64,000 bases of DNA from Rhynchonema sp. JSB1_4 (lineage: Eukaryota; Nematoda; Chromadorea; Monhysterida; Xyalidae): the NCBI GenBank assembly GCA_030248065.1, contig JASAMV010002763.1, positions 35,887 to 99,886 of the forward strand, written 5' to 3'. Below the pieces are notes generated by a model. It worked only from the letters and a program-made list of their open reading frames with translations, searched no databases and was not told the origin of the DNA. The position numbers and the translations under genes were made by a program. Of the stretch, positions 51,101-63,677 are shown piece after piece (positions within the stretch are counted from its first letter, which is position 1; each line of letters starts with the position of its first letter).

Positions 51101-52908
51101 ATCCAAATGGCAATGTGTGCAGTCATTGCAAAACGCCGTTTGTGTTCTCGTTCATATCGTTCGGTGCGTGGTGGAATTATAGTTGTCCGCGCGGACAGCG
51201 CGAACAACTGCAAGATGTGAGGCTACACGCTGCAGCCCTATTCTGTAATTTAGCAACGTTTCTGGAGTCTGTGTGTTACGTCTGATCTGCTGAAACAAAA
51301 CAAGAGCACAAAACGCATGTTAGTTGAGTAACATAGAAAAACTGAACAACAGGTAATTTGCTCGCGAACAGAGCCGCGAACACTTTGAGGCGGGAAGGTG
51401 CTGCTGCTCGTGCGTGGTGTACAGCAGTAAACTGAGAATGGCATGTATGAGCTTCGAATAATTTTGTGCATCAATTAATCACTAGTTCTGAGCAAAATTT
51501 TAACCTTGAAATTTTGCCAAAAAAGTTAAATTTTTTCAACTTCGTCAATTTTGTTCGCGGCGAACACTTTTTGTCCGCGACGAACACTTGAATTTTTGTG
51601 TACCGCGCTTATTAATTTTATTGTGTGATTGAGGGATAGTTCTGATTGTGTTTATTCCATTTCATGCGAATTTGAACAATTTCACACACGCATACAGAAA
51701 CAGAGCCCAACAACTTTCTGTTGTTCGCGCTGTCCGCGCGGACAACTATAATTCCACCTTTAGGCCCTAACTATACGTCGTTCTCTGAGAGAACAGAGAA
51801 CAAATTCACGCGTGCTGATTGGCCGCCAACCGCGCGACAGCCAATCAGCGCGTGAGAATTTGTTCTCTGTTCTCTCAGAGAACGAAGTATAGTTAGGGCT
51901 TTACGCTGACTGGCGGGCTTGGTGATGTTTCGCTTTGTGTCTCGAACTTTTTCGCCTGGCAGAAACACTGAACCTCTCGATTGTTTCCACATTGTACATA
52001 TGGTTACATTCTACTGTGTTTACATTGATATTCAATAGCCGACTTAATCGGCTGAACCTAAATTGATGTACGTACATACATACAACCAAGATCTTTCCAT
52101 GCATGCACACTGTACATGTGCATAGAAATAGCTGTTGGTGACATCGGTCTCGCCGAGCCGGATCAGGCCGGAACTTTGACATTAACCGAGTGTAGGTAAA
52201 TAATGACGACGACTCCCTATAAAAATTCCACTAGTGTTCACCATGGCGGAGTTCTTCAATTGCCTAATTCTTCAATTCCGCTTGTATAGACGTTCTACCA
52301 CTGGTCAAGTTCCACGTTGCCGACGGGATCGGTGATTCTGAGGCGATCGATTTGATCAATGCCGAGCCGCCGTTGGTGGATCAGCCGAAACACGATCCGT
52401 TCACACATGTGGCGAGCAGCAGTGCTGGGGTTGGTCGACAGAAGTTTTCCTTCACGTTTTTTTGTCTATTGCAAGCGACACTTTCACCTACCAACCCACG
52501 AAATTGCAGCAGTACCCACCTCCCCCAATCATAGTGGATCGAGCAGGTCTGATGTCGTTGAACAAGACCGAGGTGATCGTGTGTGAATGGCCGGCACCCC
52601 TGCAATTCGAATACTATCGAAACATCATACCCGAAATATCGGTGTCGAAGTGCAACAGTTGCAATCGGGTTAGCTCAAAGTTAACCTTCAATTTTCGGTC
52701 TTGTAATGAGATAATGGGTCAGGCCTGAAGTGGTATTGCTTACCAAGTCAATGAACAAAAACGCTGATCTGATGCAGCAAATTTCCAGATGTTTCATACG
52801 GACGACTACGAGCTGGCAATGTTGCAAGAGGGTCAATGTCCATTCTGCCGGTCGAAAGTGGCCAGTGATTTGCGACGAAGGGGCACGCACGAAGACGATG
52901 ATGATTGA
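42177..52908 (+). CDS. IFT122: IFT122, intraflagellar transport A subunit
   Basis: Twenty-eight exons placed, among them 42177-42276, 42549-42669, 42743-42819, 43130-43266, 44940-45013, 45454-45498, 45619-45706, 45884-46075, 46280-46418, 46629-46687, 46754-46903, 46977-47114, 47301-47465, 47644-47763, 47828-47946, 48257-48410, 48664-48825, 48932-49098, 49216-49387, 49532-49634, 49718-49858, 49987-50084, 50273-50380, 50557-50665, 50986-51163, 52290-52429, 52510-52668, 52789-52908. It matches IFT122 along its length: WD40 blades ([29 protein letters not shown]), a second beta-propeller ([37 protein letters not shown]), then TPR/alpha-solenoid ([19 protein letters not shown]) and C-terminal cysteine pairs (CYRCG..CSHCK; CPFCR). 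IFT-A drives retrograde transport in cilia; the C. elegans orthologue is DAF-10. The extreme N-terminal exon is not found. Confidence 0.95.
43471..44920. mobile_element. 1.45-kb TIR element in an IFT122 intron
   Basis: The left end contains AATTTCGTTGCCTTATGCAT and the right end its inverse (ATGCATGAGGCAACGAAATT); pairing continues past AGACGCA and GTCGAAGCAGGCAAC, about 85 bp in all. Possible short target duplication TTACC. The interior has several GGGCCCCCAGGTAG blocks in both orientations (43678, 43723, 44607, 44624, 44773), a GCGCGTGCGCGCG hairpin, and a coding-like segment at about 43831-44078. No transposase is recognised. It fills most of the intron between 43266 and 44940. Confidence 0.75.
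43831..44078 (+). pseudogene. Coding-like fragment inside the TIR element
   Basis: One frame reads [20 protein letters not shown], a stop, then [20 protein letters not shown], then [20 protein letters not shown] and [12 protein letters not shown]. Composition is protein-like and unlike repeat noise. One internal stop follows ITDC, which could be bridged by a small intron or be a break. I do not recognise the family. It does not belong to IFT122, whose protein is continuous across this intron. A host-gene fragment captured by the element is the simplest explanation. Confidence 0.4.
51170..51757. mobile_element. TIR element in the IFT122 intron 51164-52289
   Basis: Perfect inverted ends of about 38 bp: GGTGGAATTATAGTTGTCC then GCGCGGACAGCGCGAACAAC on the left, and the exact inverse on the right (51721-51757). 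The interior repeats TCCGC..CGAACAC motifs. The left end starts only about 7 nt after the 5' splice site at 51164. There is no transposase. Confidence 0.8.
51763..51900. mobile_element. 138-bp PIF/Harbinger-like MITE
   Basis: The element begins GGCCCTAACTATAC and ends GTATAGTTAGGGCT, with TTA on each side (51760-51762, 51901-51903). The arms pair almost perfectly (CGTTCTCTGAGAGAACAGAG and inverse; GCTGATTGGC/GCCAATCAGC). TTA duplication and GGCCCT ends fit PIF/Harbinger. It abuts the right end of the preceding element. Confidence 0.75.
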
Positions 52909-53831
52909 GATGTGAGATTGAGTTGTGATGCTTCATTAATTCGTTTATAATTGTTTATTTTTCATTTTTTTTCACTCTGCTGCAAATACCAAGGAAGGTA
53001 ACCAACTTTCGTCGTTTTTGTAATTTTATTTGATAACATGCGGTACATATGCTGTAGTATGAAACAATGAGCCATTTTGAAAAACAGGTACATGTTATCT
53101 TGCAGATGTGCACATTGACAACAAAATATGATTTCTGGTCATAATCAAAAGTTCACAAGTTCGTACCGGTGAGCTAAAACAAAAGTTAGTTATTTATGCA
53201 AAACATGAGTGTGTAAATGTGGCCTGTCAATTATTTTTAGTTAGAAATTTACAAAAATACAAACAAGGCAAAATAAAAGCAGTTTTTGTTGAAAAATTTA
53301 AAAAAATGGTGATTGCGATTCTCAGCACCAAACGACTTTGGGCCCAAAAAGTCATCCATCGACAAAAAACGCCAACAAAGAACACAAAACACAAACCAGA
53401 CACATTCAACGTATATTATACTTCGTAAATTTTCGTCGAAGGATTATTTTTCACACAAGCAAAAAGCTCAAATAGCAATTCATTTCTCTTCTCATCATTT
53501 TCACCATATTTCAGAACCAGTGAAACGAATCTGATTTAAAGGCAAACAAAAACACGAATATAAATTTGGACCCTACGACACATTAAAAATGAGGTTTGCA
53601 CAATAATCCCGTTAGCTAAACCAAAGCTGCGGGGCGTAAAGAAAATCACACACAATAAAATGCAAATAAAATCAAGATGTGGCTAGGTAATTGTGAAAAG
53701 AAGCAGTGTTCAGAAAAAACTTTGTGTACATTTGCATAAATTGTGAGATGAAAAAATGAGCGTTAAAAGAAAAACAATATTTTGTGATTGATATAGTCTT
53801 ATCTTTGTGAAACTGCATTATTTTATTTTGT
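52909..53831. other. 3' region between IFT122 and alp-1
   Basis: AT-rich DNA between the two convergent genes. An AATAAA on the minus strand lies just past the alp-1 stop (about 53822). No gene is supported here. Confidence 0.5.
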
Positions 53832-56800
53832 TCAAGCATGCGCCTTGCAGTAGGGGTTGCCGCCCTTAGCGTAGAAGCTCTGGCCTTCCAAATTCTTGTG
53901 GCAGTACTGCAAATAAAAATAAAATACATACACATAGATTTTTCGATACCAAAATAAAAAACAAAGAAGCTAACCGAGCAAGTAAAACAGTCCGAGTGAT
54001 AAGCGGAGCCCAATGCTTCAACCCAGCGGTCACCAGCCTCGATTGGGAACTTGCACGCAACACACTTGGTTGTGAACAATTGATTCCAATCTGAGAACAA
54101 AAACTTATAAAAATAAATAAAAACTTCAAACAACACTTATTATCAAACAAAAAACAATCGAACCTCGTTCGCAGTACGGTTTTCCGTCTTCGAGGAAGAA
54201 TGACGAATTGCCAAACGGCTGACGACAGTGCGCGCAGCAGAAACAGTCCGGATGCCATTGCTTGTCGAGTGCGTTCAGACAATCCTGTGAAACATCGGCT
54301 TGATCTCCAAAACAATGTGTGATGAGGGGTAATTGAAATTTTTCGAACATCATGGATATGACAGCTGATTGAACTCAGATTAGCTGGACCCAAATAACCG
54401 GGGCTGAAGTGTCTGGACTGAACAGTCACCTACCCCGGTCACGGCGCGCTGACAGCTGGCACATTTCGGCGCAAAGTGTTGTTCGAAGCAGAATTCGCAG
54501 TAGAGACGTCCTTGTTCCTCCACGAATCCGACGTCCAACAGCTTGCGACCGCACGATTGTGTCGCGCACACGAAATGCTCCGGGCACCACGTTTTGTTCA
54601 TTGCCAGGATGAACGGACCGCTGGAAAGTCGTTTGCTTGTTTGACTAAAGTATATCAGGTGCCTTACGTAGTGTGTATGTATTGTAGTCTTGTGCAGCAG
54701 CAGTAGATACATATATACAGTACATAATATTTTGGTGCCATTTTTCTCTGGAGCTATCCATCGTTAATCTGAAACATTTCTCGGAAGTGAAGCGGGTTTT
54801 CCACCCAGTAGTCATTTCAAAAAGTTGTTCATTTCCGTCTCCCACGAACTATAAGCGTTACTATATTAATCCTACGCATTTGGATTCAAATTCAGCCGCG
54901 AACAAAGGTTTCGTGCGTGCCCTGGCTCATCGTGGGCGATCGTCGGTTGCCAGGTAGCCGACCAGATTGCGTGACCGTCCCAAGTTGACGTCAATTTGTA
55001 ATAATCCCAAAGTCATTCTTTTCTGCTGCTCGTCCTAAAACATCTGCTGAGGATCCGTTTCAATCAACTGACTCGAGCCCCTATTTTATATATTTATAAT
55101 ACACCAGTACTGACGTAAAAATGTCATCCTTTTTTCGACGATTATCTCCCAAAAGTAACCATAACAGCCGTCCGGCTTCAAGTATGTCCGTGATGAGCAA
55201 TGTGTTCGAAGCAACTATGGTGCCGGAGAAACTAGCGCAAAAGCATCGCGATCCCCCAAAGCCTAAAAGGAGCGAACCTGTGCCCGACAAGGACAACAAC
55301 CTGGAGCTGACACCGACCAAAAGCCTGGGTGCTGCGGTCGAAAGCCGTCCTCAATCCGGCACTATCTCAGTCATGAGCAACATGTTTGAAGCGACCATGG
55401 TCCCAGAGAAAATTGCCCAAAAGCACCGGGACCCATCGCAAACTCGGAAGAGCCCCAAGGAGACCATGCACCCTGGCAACGACGCACCAAATGTAGACCA
55501 CGCTAATTTAACCCCGAATATAGAAAGTAACCGTTCCTCTCTATCGACAAGTCTATCAGTTACGAGAGATATTTTCGAAGCCAGTATGGTTCCGGAGAAA
55601 TTGGCTGAAAGACTACGTGAGCCGCTGCCGCCTCGAAAGAATGAAGAGGAACACGAGCAGCTTCGCAAGCATTCGAAGAAGTTACGGAGCAAGATGTCAC
55701 GATCAAAGAAAGGTATGCGATCTAAATATTGCTCGCGTCGGTTCAATCTCGGGCCAAAAATAGCCAAAGAATTACTGAATTCCATGTCAAAACGATAACC
55801 CAGTTAAAACCATGGCCTGCCAACATGGATGTTGCTTTATCATACAGATTCGATAAAGCGTCGTCAGTCGAGCTCGAAGCATAACAACAGCCGTGCACCG
55901 ATCGTGATGGTTTCGTCACCGCCTCCGCCAAGTGAGGGAGACGAAAGTGGTGATGTTTCACAGAATAGTTCGTTGCCAACCGATGGCTTACTGCTAATTG
56001 TTTCTCACCCAATTTAGGGTTTAACAGTGAAGAACCTTTATGATCAATAGAACCTCTTTGATACATTATATTAGTTTCCGAAAGAATAATTTCAGAGCAG
56101 GCTTTAACCGGTTTGACAACACAGCGGAAATAATTGATGTCACTTTCCATTTCTTTACAGCCGGCAATTTGACCCTCGATTCAGAAGCCGATCTCGAACA
56201 TGAGGATAAAACAAAACGGGTGCACAGACATTGGACCATCATCAGACAATCAGTACGAATGGGCGCTTTCAAGGACTTTCGATTGCAATAGAATCTAATC
56301 ATTTGGTATTTACATCGTATTTGGTCAGCGGCAAATTGGGAATAAGTCAGATTTTTACTCATTCAGCTCACTTGTAACACATGTGGTTTTAGTTACGTTT
56401 GTTTGTCCTGGTCTACAGTATTTTGACCATTGTTACTGTCGTAATTACGATGTTATTCTTTCAATGTTTCACGCGCACACAGCCAAACAAGAATAATAAA
56501 TGAACGGAAAAAATCTGCAGCCGTAAAAGGGCAAGACGGACTAACCGAATTTCCCTTCGGCAATCCTCACAGTGTGGCACGCGTGGCACCTCGTGCAACT
56601 GTTTCAGAATGCCACGTCCACGTACGGGTGGCACGGCTTGTGTGCCTTGGGTGCCACCACCACTCGGCTTAGGGGGAGGTGGGGCACCACCGCCCATTGG
56701 CGGGCCTGAAACATCTGACATATTGACAAAAGCAGTGCTAGTGCAAAATATTTTTGCTAAAAATGACTTTTGTGGTAAAAAAACTGAACTGTAAAGTATA

Positions 56801-57669
56801 CAGTTTGGTTCTCAAATATATCTTCACAGGGTGAGCAGACCGGGCCAAGTTTACCAAACAAGTTCAAACTTCGCGCCAACCTGACATCATGGGTGCAGCT
56901 GGTGCAGGTGCCGGGATCGGGGCAGGGGGTGGTGGGGCAGCGATAACCGGAGGGGGTGCGGCTGGTACTTGCACGATCGGGGCTGAAAAAATAACATGGT
57001 TCAGTACCTAGTTAGAAACTTGTGCATTCGTCACTTTATTGATCTGAGCCCCGTGTGTTGGTGCAAAGGTACACACCCTTATCATTTGGACAGACGCATG
57101 GTTTAGTATGTACCTGACAACGCCTGGTATGCGCCCAGAAGCAGTACATGTTGTGCCAGCCAAAACAAAAGCCGATGAGTCATGTCATGCTCATAAACAC
57201 TAGACGTAAACTAAACTTATTCAAAACAAGCCGAAAACACAGACATGCACACTTTGCGTTAACCAAAAGTAACGAACTGGGGGACAAAGGAAAAATAAAA
57301 CAAAACATAACCAAAAAAATACCCGGATACTCCACCACCATCATGTCATCGTCATACTCCAGGTGATCAGGGCTGACTGCGGTGCGCACCGCATCCTCAG
57401 ACCTCAAAAGCTCCTCAGCCTTGAGGAGGGCCGGGTCTTCCTCAATGATGGGATCGACGACATCAGCAACTGCTTGTTCTCGTTGCATTACTTGTTCCAG
57501 TCTTGCGGCTTCGACTGCAAATTCTGTTGCCAGCCGTTCAAACATTGTCACTGTGTCATCGAGTTCTGCCTGGTATTGCGCTGTGCTCAGGGCTTGATCG
57601 GCCAGGTGACTGGCGAACTCTTGTAAGGATGGATCGTCGAATACGCTCTGTTGTTGTTGTTGTTGTTGC

Positions 57670-57707
<38 letters not shown>

Positions 57708-60700
57708 TTCTTCTTGTTGATGTTGTTGTTGCTGTTGTTGTTGTTGTTGTTCGATAGCTTCCAATATCTCACGTTGTACATCCGTCTGTTCTTCTTGCAA
57801 ATGCGACAGATCGTCCTGTGATTCCGACAAGTTGTGCTGCAGTCGTTTCTCGTCTCCTTCTTCTGCGTTGTGATGTTTCATGTCCTCCTGTGATGCCGGC
57901 TTGGGCAACTGCATGTCCAACACATCGTCGAGTTCATTCAGTTCAGGCAACGAGTGGCCTTGCTCCTTCAGGGACGCACTCAGCGGTTTCAGACCAGGGA
58001 TCGGCGATCGGATGTCTTCCATGGAGCTCGGCTCTTCGGATATGGTTGATAGATAATTGAGGTGTTCCGGATCCAGTTCCAGTTCTGGTTCCGGTTCTCG
58101 TTGTTGTTCAGGTTCGAGTACGGCCAATTGCACCAACGGTGCCGGTCGTGGTGCTGAACCCTGACCATCAAGGGAATTGCGTGGTGACTTTGACGAAAAT
58201 ATCTGTGTCGGTTGATGTTGACTGGCCACCGTGTGCAACGAGGTCAATTGTTGCGGTTGGGTCGGTTGCACAGTGACTTGTGGTCTGGGACTGGTCACGG
58301 GTGACCTTGGAGAATCAGGATCCTGGCCTTGCTGTTCAGTGAACTTCTGTCGGTAATATCGTTCATATCTGAGTTGATTGATGCGTTGCTGATAGGCATC
58401 GGCATGCGTCTGCGCATGTCTGGGATCGGGTTGCTCCGATGGAAGATCCTTCTGCTTCGACAATGCCGTCATCCAAACAGCGGTCGCGCCAGAAGGGATC
58501 GATGAACTGGCTGCTGCCTCACCAACCGGCCAACAAGGCACCACTGCATGCTCGGCCTTGGCTGGCGGCCAAGCGAACTGCACACGATTCGGGCAGAAGT
58601 AGGGCTCTGTATATGTGGGTGAACTGACTTGAAAATGAAATTACAGTGATGTTGAAACTGAACGATATCGAACTCGGACAAGTCTAGAAACACAAAAACA
58701 GCGTGCAAACTGAAAACATTCGGATTCAGCACAAAACCCAGGGACACCCGGACACAAATGCTACAATTAACTCAAAGAGAAGCCAGCCGATGTTTCACAT
58801 ATACATACCTGGCGCAGGCACGAACGGGGCCGGAGCACCGCGACTCTCCTGTCTGAACGAGTAGGAGGACATTGAAGAGTGACTGAAGTCCTGACCAAAC
58901 TGGTGTTGACCAACTGGGACTCCTGCGATTGGGAATGAGGAGAAATGAGAGAGAAAGTGACGAGAAGAAAATCAAAACGGTCCAGTCCAGAGAGACGTAA
59001 AAAATGGCCAGAATACCAGTGACAAGAGATATAAGTTTGTGGTTTTTACCTCGAAGTCCCGGCGAAATTGGCCCAGCGTGTCGATGCGGGTAGGCGGACC
59101 GCGGGGACACCGGGCCGGGCTTGAGAATCTCGGGCTGGTAGCTGAAATAGATCATTCAGGAAGAGTTTTCTTTACCATAATTTTGCGACTTCTATTACTG
59201 AAGGCTTCTTTTCACTATCATTCCACACCGCCATCCACAAGTGCTCTAAGTCATAGTGGCGTTTAGTGAGAAACATTTTGTACCAAGTATACATATACTA
59301 AGTGTGTTTCTGGTGCAGAAAAGCACGGTAGACGTAACATACTGAACGAGATTCACAATGCACACACGACGATATGTAAACAAATGCAAGTCAATTCAGT
59401 GCTTTGCCGCGTCTCTTATCATTGACTACTGAACCGTGTTGATCTTGGTTAAACACAGCTGTTTGGGGCTTTTCATATCCCTGTGTACCTGTGTATCCAC
59501 AGGTTTGTAGGTACGAAGAAACTCATAAAGAGGCAACTTACAATCCTTTTGGTGGCGAGCTACTGCGCAAGGGACGCTCAATCGGCGGGGCCTTCGGCCT
59601 GTGTGAAAGAAAACAATTTTTGTGCAACTTTCGAGCAATTTCAGTGCAAAACTAGTACATAGTAAGAGAGACCGAAATTTTCATAACTTTTTAAATATTT
59701 GTAAAAACATTAGAACCAACATGTAAGTGTCCGGTGGTGGTGGCGGTCGTGCGCCAAACAAATTCTGCTGTCGTTGAGCGGCGTGAATTTCGCAGTACAG
59801 TTTGCCTGGATTTGCAAGGTCACGCTTTACTTTACACTAATCACCCAAAAGGGTTACACGGTAAGTTTACCTCCGATATTGAAGAATCCGGTGTTTTTGA
59901 GCGACGAGCCACAAGTGCTGCATTTGAAACAGTCGGCGTGCAACGTCTTGCCACCGGCATTGCAGAAAACGCCACTGGAAAAAAGTTTATTATGCATTAA
60001 TTCCATTTTCACACAAATTCTGTTCGCACGTTTCAGCTGCTAAATTATAAAACAATCAAAGAAGGAATAATACAATAAAAATAAACAATGATGCAATGAA
60101 CGCACATTATGCCCCGTCCACAGTGGTCGCATATCGGGGCTCCACCCTGCGGCGGCTCGTGGCGCTCCGGTCTCGAGAACTCGGCTGTAAAATATGGATG
60201 TCCTGGATAAAAGATGAATTTTTACCCGCATGTGAAATGTTTGATTTTGTGATTCGCGATCCACTTCCATATAAATGGTAATGTCTTCATCAAACCTTTG
60301 AAGATAACAATGATCGCTAACCACAAATGCGATTTGAAAGCTGTCTTTGGAATTTTGGTACAGGCTGAGGTGATGCTTTTCATTGGTGCCCACAAACAAA
60401 CCTACGCTACAAGGCTGCACTGGGCTTCACACAAGCCTGGATAACGGATGCCCCAAAACTATCTGTTCTGAATCTAAACTGCTTTGAGGTTTGGGTGGGA
60501 AATGTACACTTTCGATAACGTGGCAACATGCAAAACTCAACATGCCGCTCCAAAACACATAAAATCCAACTGAAAAAGAACACGGATGAAAACTCTGCAA
60601 TCATACAGCTCTGTAGTTGTTCCAGCTTTCGGATTGCCTGACTGATCGACTCGCCGTTTTTGGCGCGAAGTTTTTTCAAAACGCGTTGATCTTTGAACTG

Positions 60701-63677
60701 AAGTCGGGCGCTGTCCTTTAATTTTACCATGTCCGTCGTTTTGGCATCCAAACCACAGCCGCTTCTGTCTGCTTTCGCCGGTGCTAAAAGGCGGACGATG
60801 TTTCATGCAGGATACAAATCAAATGTGGGATAAGGTAGAGACAATCAAACCATGCATAAATTGGAAAGAATTTGATAAGAATTGAACAAAATTTGAGGTT
60901 TGCAATTGCAACGAAACTTATGCGAAAGTTCGCTGACAAAAATGGGACTATTCTAAGCTCCAAAACGTCATGCGTAATGCATCATCAGGAAAGTACAGGA
61001 GCGCGACGTTTAGGACCTTCAAGCCGAGCAAGACCGATGTAAAATCTGGCAATTGCACGATATGCTCGTACTAGTAAGGAAAGCTTATCGGGGATAAAAT
61101 ATAACTGCGCTGCAAGAAACGACAGGTTCCAAATTTGACGCCGGTCGGACGTCTTTTTCGTCATCTTTGCAGCTTATGATGGGACAGAAATGCTGAGCGC
61201 CGGACTACGGTAGCTCTTACTGTGGTGAGTTCGTATTCTATGCAACCGCTCAAGCTCTGACAGTTCTTTAAACGTCACTGAAAGAGAAACAACATTCCTT
61301 GAATTAGTATGAATCCATTCGTCGGCAAGCTCTTGTGTTACACTGGTCACGCAGTCAGGTTCTTATTCCTCTAAAAATTTTCAGTACCCATTTATAGTGA
61401 CATGATCGAAAACATCTTTCTTTACAGCAGATACAGCCATTCATTCACTGAACTGTCACGATAAACCGGACATATAGCTTGCACGAACACACATCCACAT
61501 ATCACAACATCTCCTCTAAATATTGATACCACACATTACCACTACCCAGTACCAGAATGTAGGCCGGTATACACTTTGCTGGCGTACATGTAGCGGGTTT
61601 GGTCGTGGCCGTGTGGGTCCAACACGGGTTGGGCCATACAGTGTATTGTGATCTCGTTGTTTCCGTGATTTAGACCAGCGTATTAGCTACTCACAGCTCA
61701 CAACGATCAACATTTACGCTGGTCAAAATCACAGAAACAACAAAACCGTAAGATGTGACCCAACCCATTTGGCACCACCGACCACACCCGACCATGCAAG
61801 CAAAGTGTGTCTACCAGCCGCTGTGAAACATCAACATCAACCAGCACCACTCACACTCAGCATGCAGTGCGTGCGTGAGTCGTTTGAAGCTCGAGCTTTG
61901 TTCGTCACCAGTTGTATGATGCAGCGTCTCGGGTCGGCCCGCCGCAAATGGTTCCGCGTTGATGACTTGATGGGGCACTTGGGGCGGGGGCACCGGACTA
62001 CGTGCACGTTGTTGGTCCTCTTCATGCACCAACGCCAGTGTGTGTGATGCGGCAAGATTGCCCGGTGCTGGAGCGGGCTTGCTCAGTGAGGGACTGCAAA
62101 GAAAATGTGAGTATGAATTTACGGCAAGTTTCTATCGGATCTGAGATGTTATCGGGTTCCGACAGTGTCCGGCATCAATTACTTAGAATGAAATGCTGCG
62201 GAATGTACCATTATTGTGCATGTGGTGTGTTTTCGTACCTACATAGTTAAGAAAGAAGACAACATACATGTATGTATGTAACAAAATATTCCAATTAAAA
62301 CACTGACTCGGTGCCAAAACAGCCTCCGGTCGATCGTAAGTATTCGTCGACAGCCGCCTTCTGGGAGTACAGTCCAGCGGGTGAGTTGTACTGTAGATGT
62401 TGCACGCTGGCTGATTGACTGTATGGTTGCGCTGCACGGTTGTAACCGGGGATCGGCGCTGTCTGCAAATACAAACAATTACAGTCCACTGAAGACGGAG
62501 GGTACTAAGGCTTGGCTATGCATTGGGTGTGCTTGTGGCACGCATAACGCTTTGCGTAGTGCAATCAATGCACAGGGCATGGTGGCCGGGCCCACCCAGT
62601 CCAGCTTGGTGCTGGACTGAGCTCAGATCTGCACAATTTTGGAGCCCACAAAGCCCAAACCCCTGTGTGAGGCTTGGCTCTAACTCGAGATTTAATCTTC
62701 CATCTGCAAGTGTCCACTGGCAAGCACATACTGTACATGTACCTGTGTGGAATGCACGAACCGTGCCAGCTGTACCACTGTTAGGTCCTATCTTTCTAGG
62801 CTTAGTTTTTCAGACCCAATTCAGACCCAGCAAGTTTGACCCATTTATAGTTTGGCTTATAACATGCTCCAGCCGACCTATAAATTCACAGAGCCTGAGT
62901 GGGCGGACCTGAGTCATCGCACAAGAGCCCGAGGGATGTTTTCCGTTTAATTACCTGATTGGTGTGTTCCAATGAGACCTTGACTTTGGGCGAGCCCGTG
63001 TCCACGTTCAATTGTTGATGTTGTTGTTCACTGTCTGCGTGCACCGTGTGTTGGAACTTGGACACGGTCGTGCCACTATCAACGGGCGTGTAACTGGGCG
63101 TCCAAATACGACCTCCACCACCGTGTCTACAACAGGCAAGTGTGGGTGATGTTTCACAAAAGATGTGGCAACTTACATGTGCAAGGTTTAATGAACGGAT
63201 CTGTTTGTCCAGCAAGTCAGCTGAAATCTTCTTCAACAAACTCCTTGGCCAAAAACGACGGTTTTTTGGCTTTAGGTGTGCCGGCTTGACTTCAAGGGTG
63301 TCAGCTTTTTCCACACACCACAATAAAACACCTGTGCAGTGCGCTGCTTCAATCTATGTAGGTATAACCTCACCACAACCTTTGCTAAACGAATGCTCAA
63401 CTATATACCTAAAGGTCAACCGGTTTTGAGCGACTTCAAAAGTTTGCAAAATGTCAGCTTTCGAAGCTATGCAAGTCTGCAGCAATAACTGATGTTTACA
63501 CTTTCGGCGCACCATACAGACTGGTTATTGAGCAAAAAGCTATAATTTGTGCGAAAGTCAATTTTTCACTAAAAAATAAGACGTAAAACCCCAGATTGAC
63601 AGAAATTTGACGGTTTATAGAAAAAGCCGACTGTTTGCTTACCGTTGAAACGGCCGCGGTGCGAACACTGTGGACAT
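53832..63677 (-). CDS. alp-1: ALP-1/Enigma/Zasp-type LIM protein
   Basis: The start is MSTVFAPRPFQ (63677-63643, strong donor GTAAGC). Later exons: HGGGGRIWTPSYTPVDSG (about 63120); a Zasp-like motif YNSPAGLYSQKAAVDEYLRS (about 62340); Pro-rich segments (61850-62080; 59590; 59150; 58920); LIM 1 (ICDHCGRGIMC near 60120, GVFCNAGGKTLHADCFKCST near 59950, KLYCEIHA near 59830); a long Gln-rich exon (58583-57350) with a run of about 20 Gln; Pro/Gly-rich (56700); LIM 2 (CEDCRREIR; GPFILAMNKTWCPEHFVC; LYCEFC); LIM 3 (CASCQRAVTG; WHPDCFCCAHCRQPFGNS); LIM 4 (CVACKFPIEAGDRWVEALGS; CHKNLEGQSFYAKGGNPYCK) ending AHA-stop at 53832. Such proteins link actin and alpha-actinin at muscle dense bodies/Z-discs. 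No PDZ domain is visible, so this is either a PDZ-less isoform or its exons lie beyond the window. Exon order is partly inferred. Confidence 0.85.
55121..56017 (+). CDS. Nested repeat protein, function unknown
   Basis: It sits inside an alp-1 intron on the opposite strand. Proposed join 55121-55712, 55848-56017 (phase 1, about 253 residues); without splicing, the frame ends at 55798 after 225 residues. It begins MSSFFRRLSPKSNHNSRPAS. Three copies of a roughly 23-residue module recur about 60 residues apart: VFEATMVPEKLAQKHRDP, MFEATMVPEKIAQKHRDP, IFEASMVPEKLAERLREP, each preceded by a Ser-rich S(V)MSN-like lead. Linkers are Pro/Lys/Asp-rich and the C-terminal part is very basic. No signal peptide or membrane span is seen. 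I do not recognise the family. Conserved repeats with diverged linkers argue for real selection on protein. Confidence 0.7.
57640..57755 (-). repeat. CAA/CAG-type trinucleotide run (poly-Gln)
   Basis: The plus strand reads TTG repeated about 23 times, with a few interruptions (CTG, TTT, TTC). On the coding (minus) strand this is a Gln-rich tract in the alp-1-like gene, broken by HQQEEK. The repeat is long enough for length variation between individuals. Confidence 0.9.

Noticed and set aside
57503..57757. Val-rich ORF on the plus strand
   Set aside because: It is the antisense reading of the poly-Gln tract of the alp-1-like gene.
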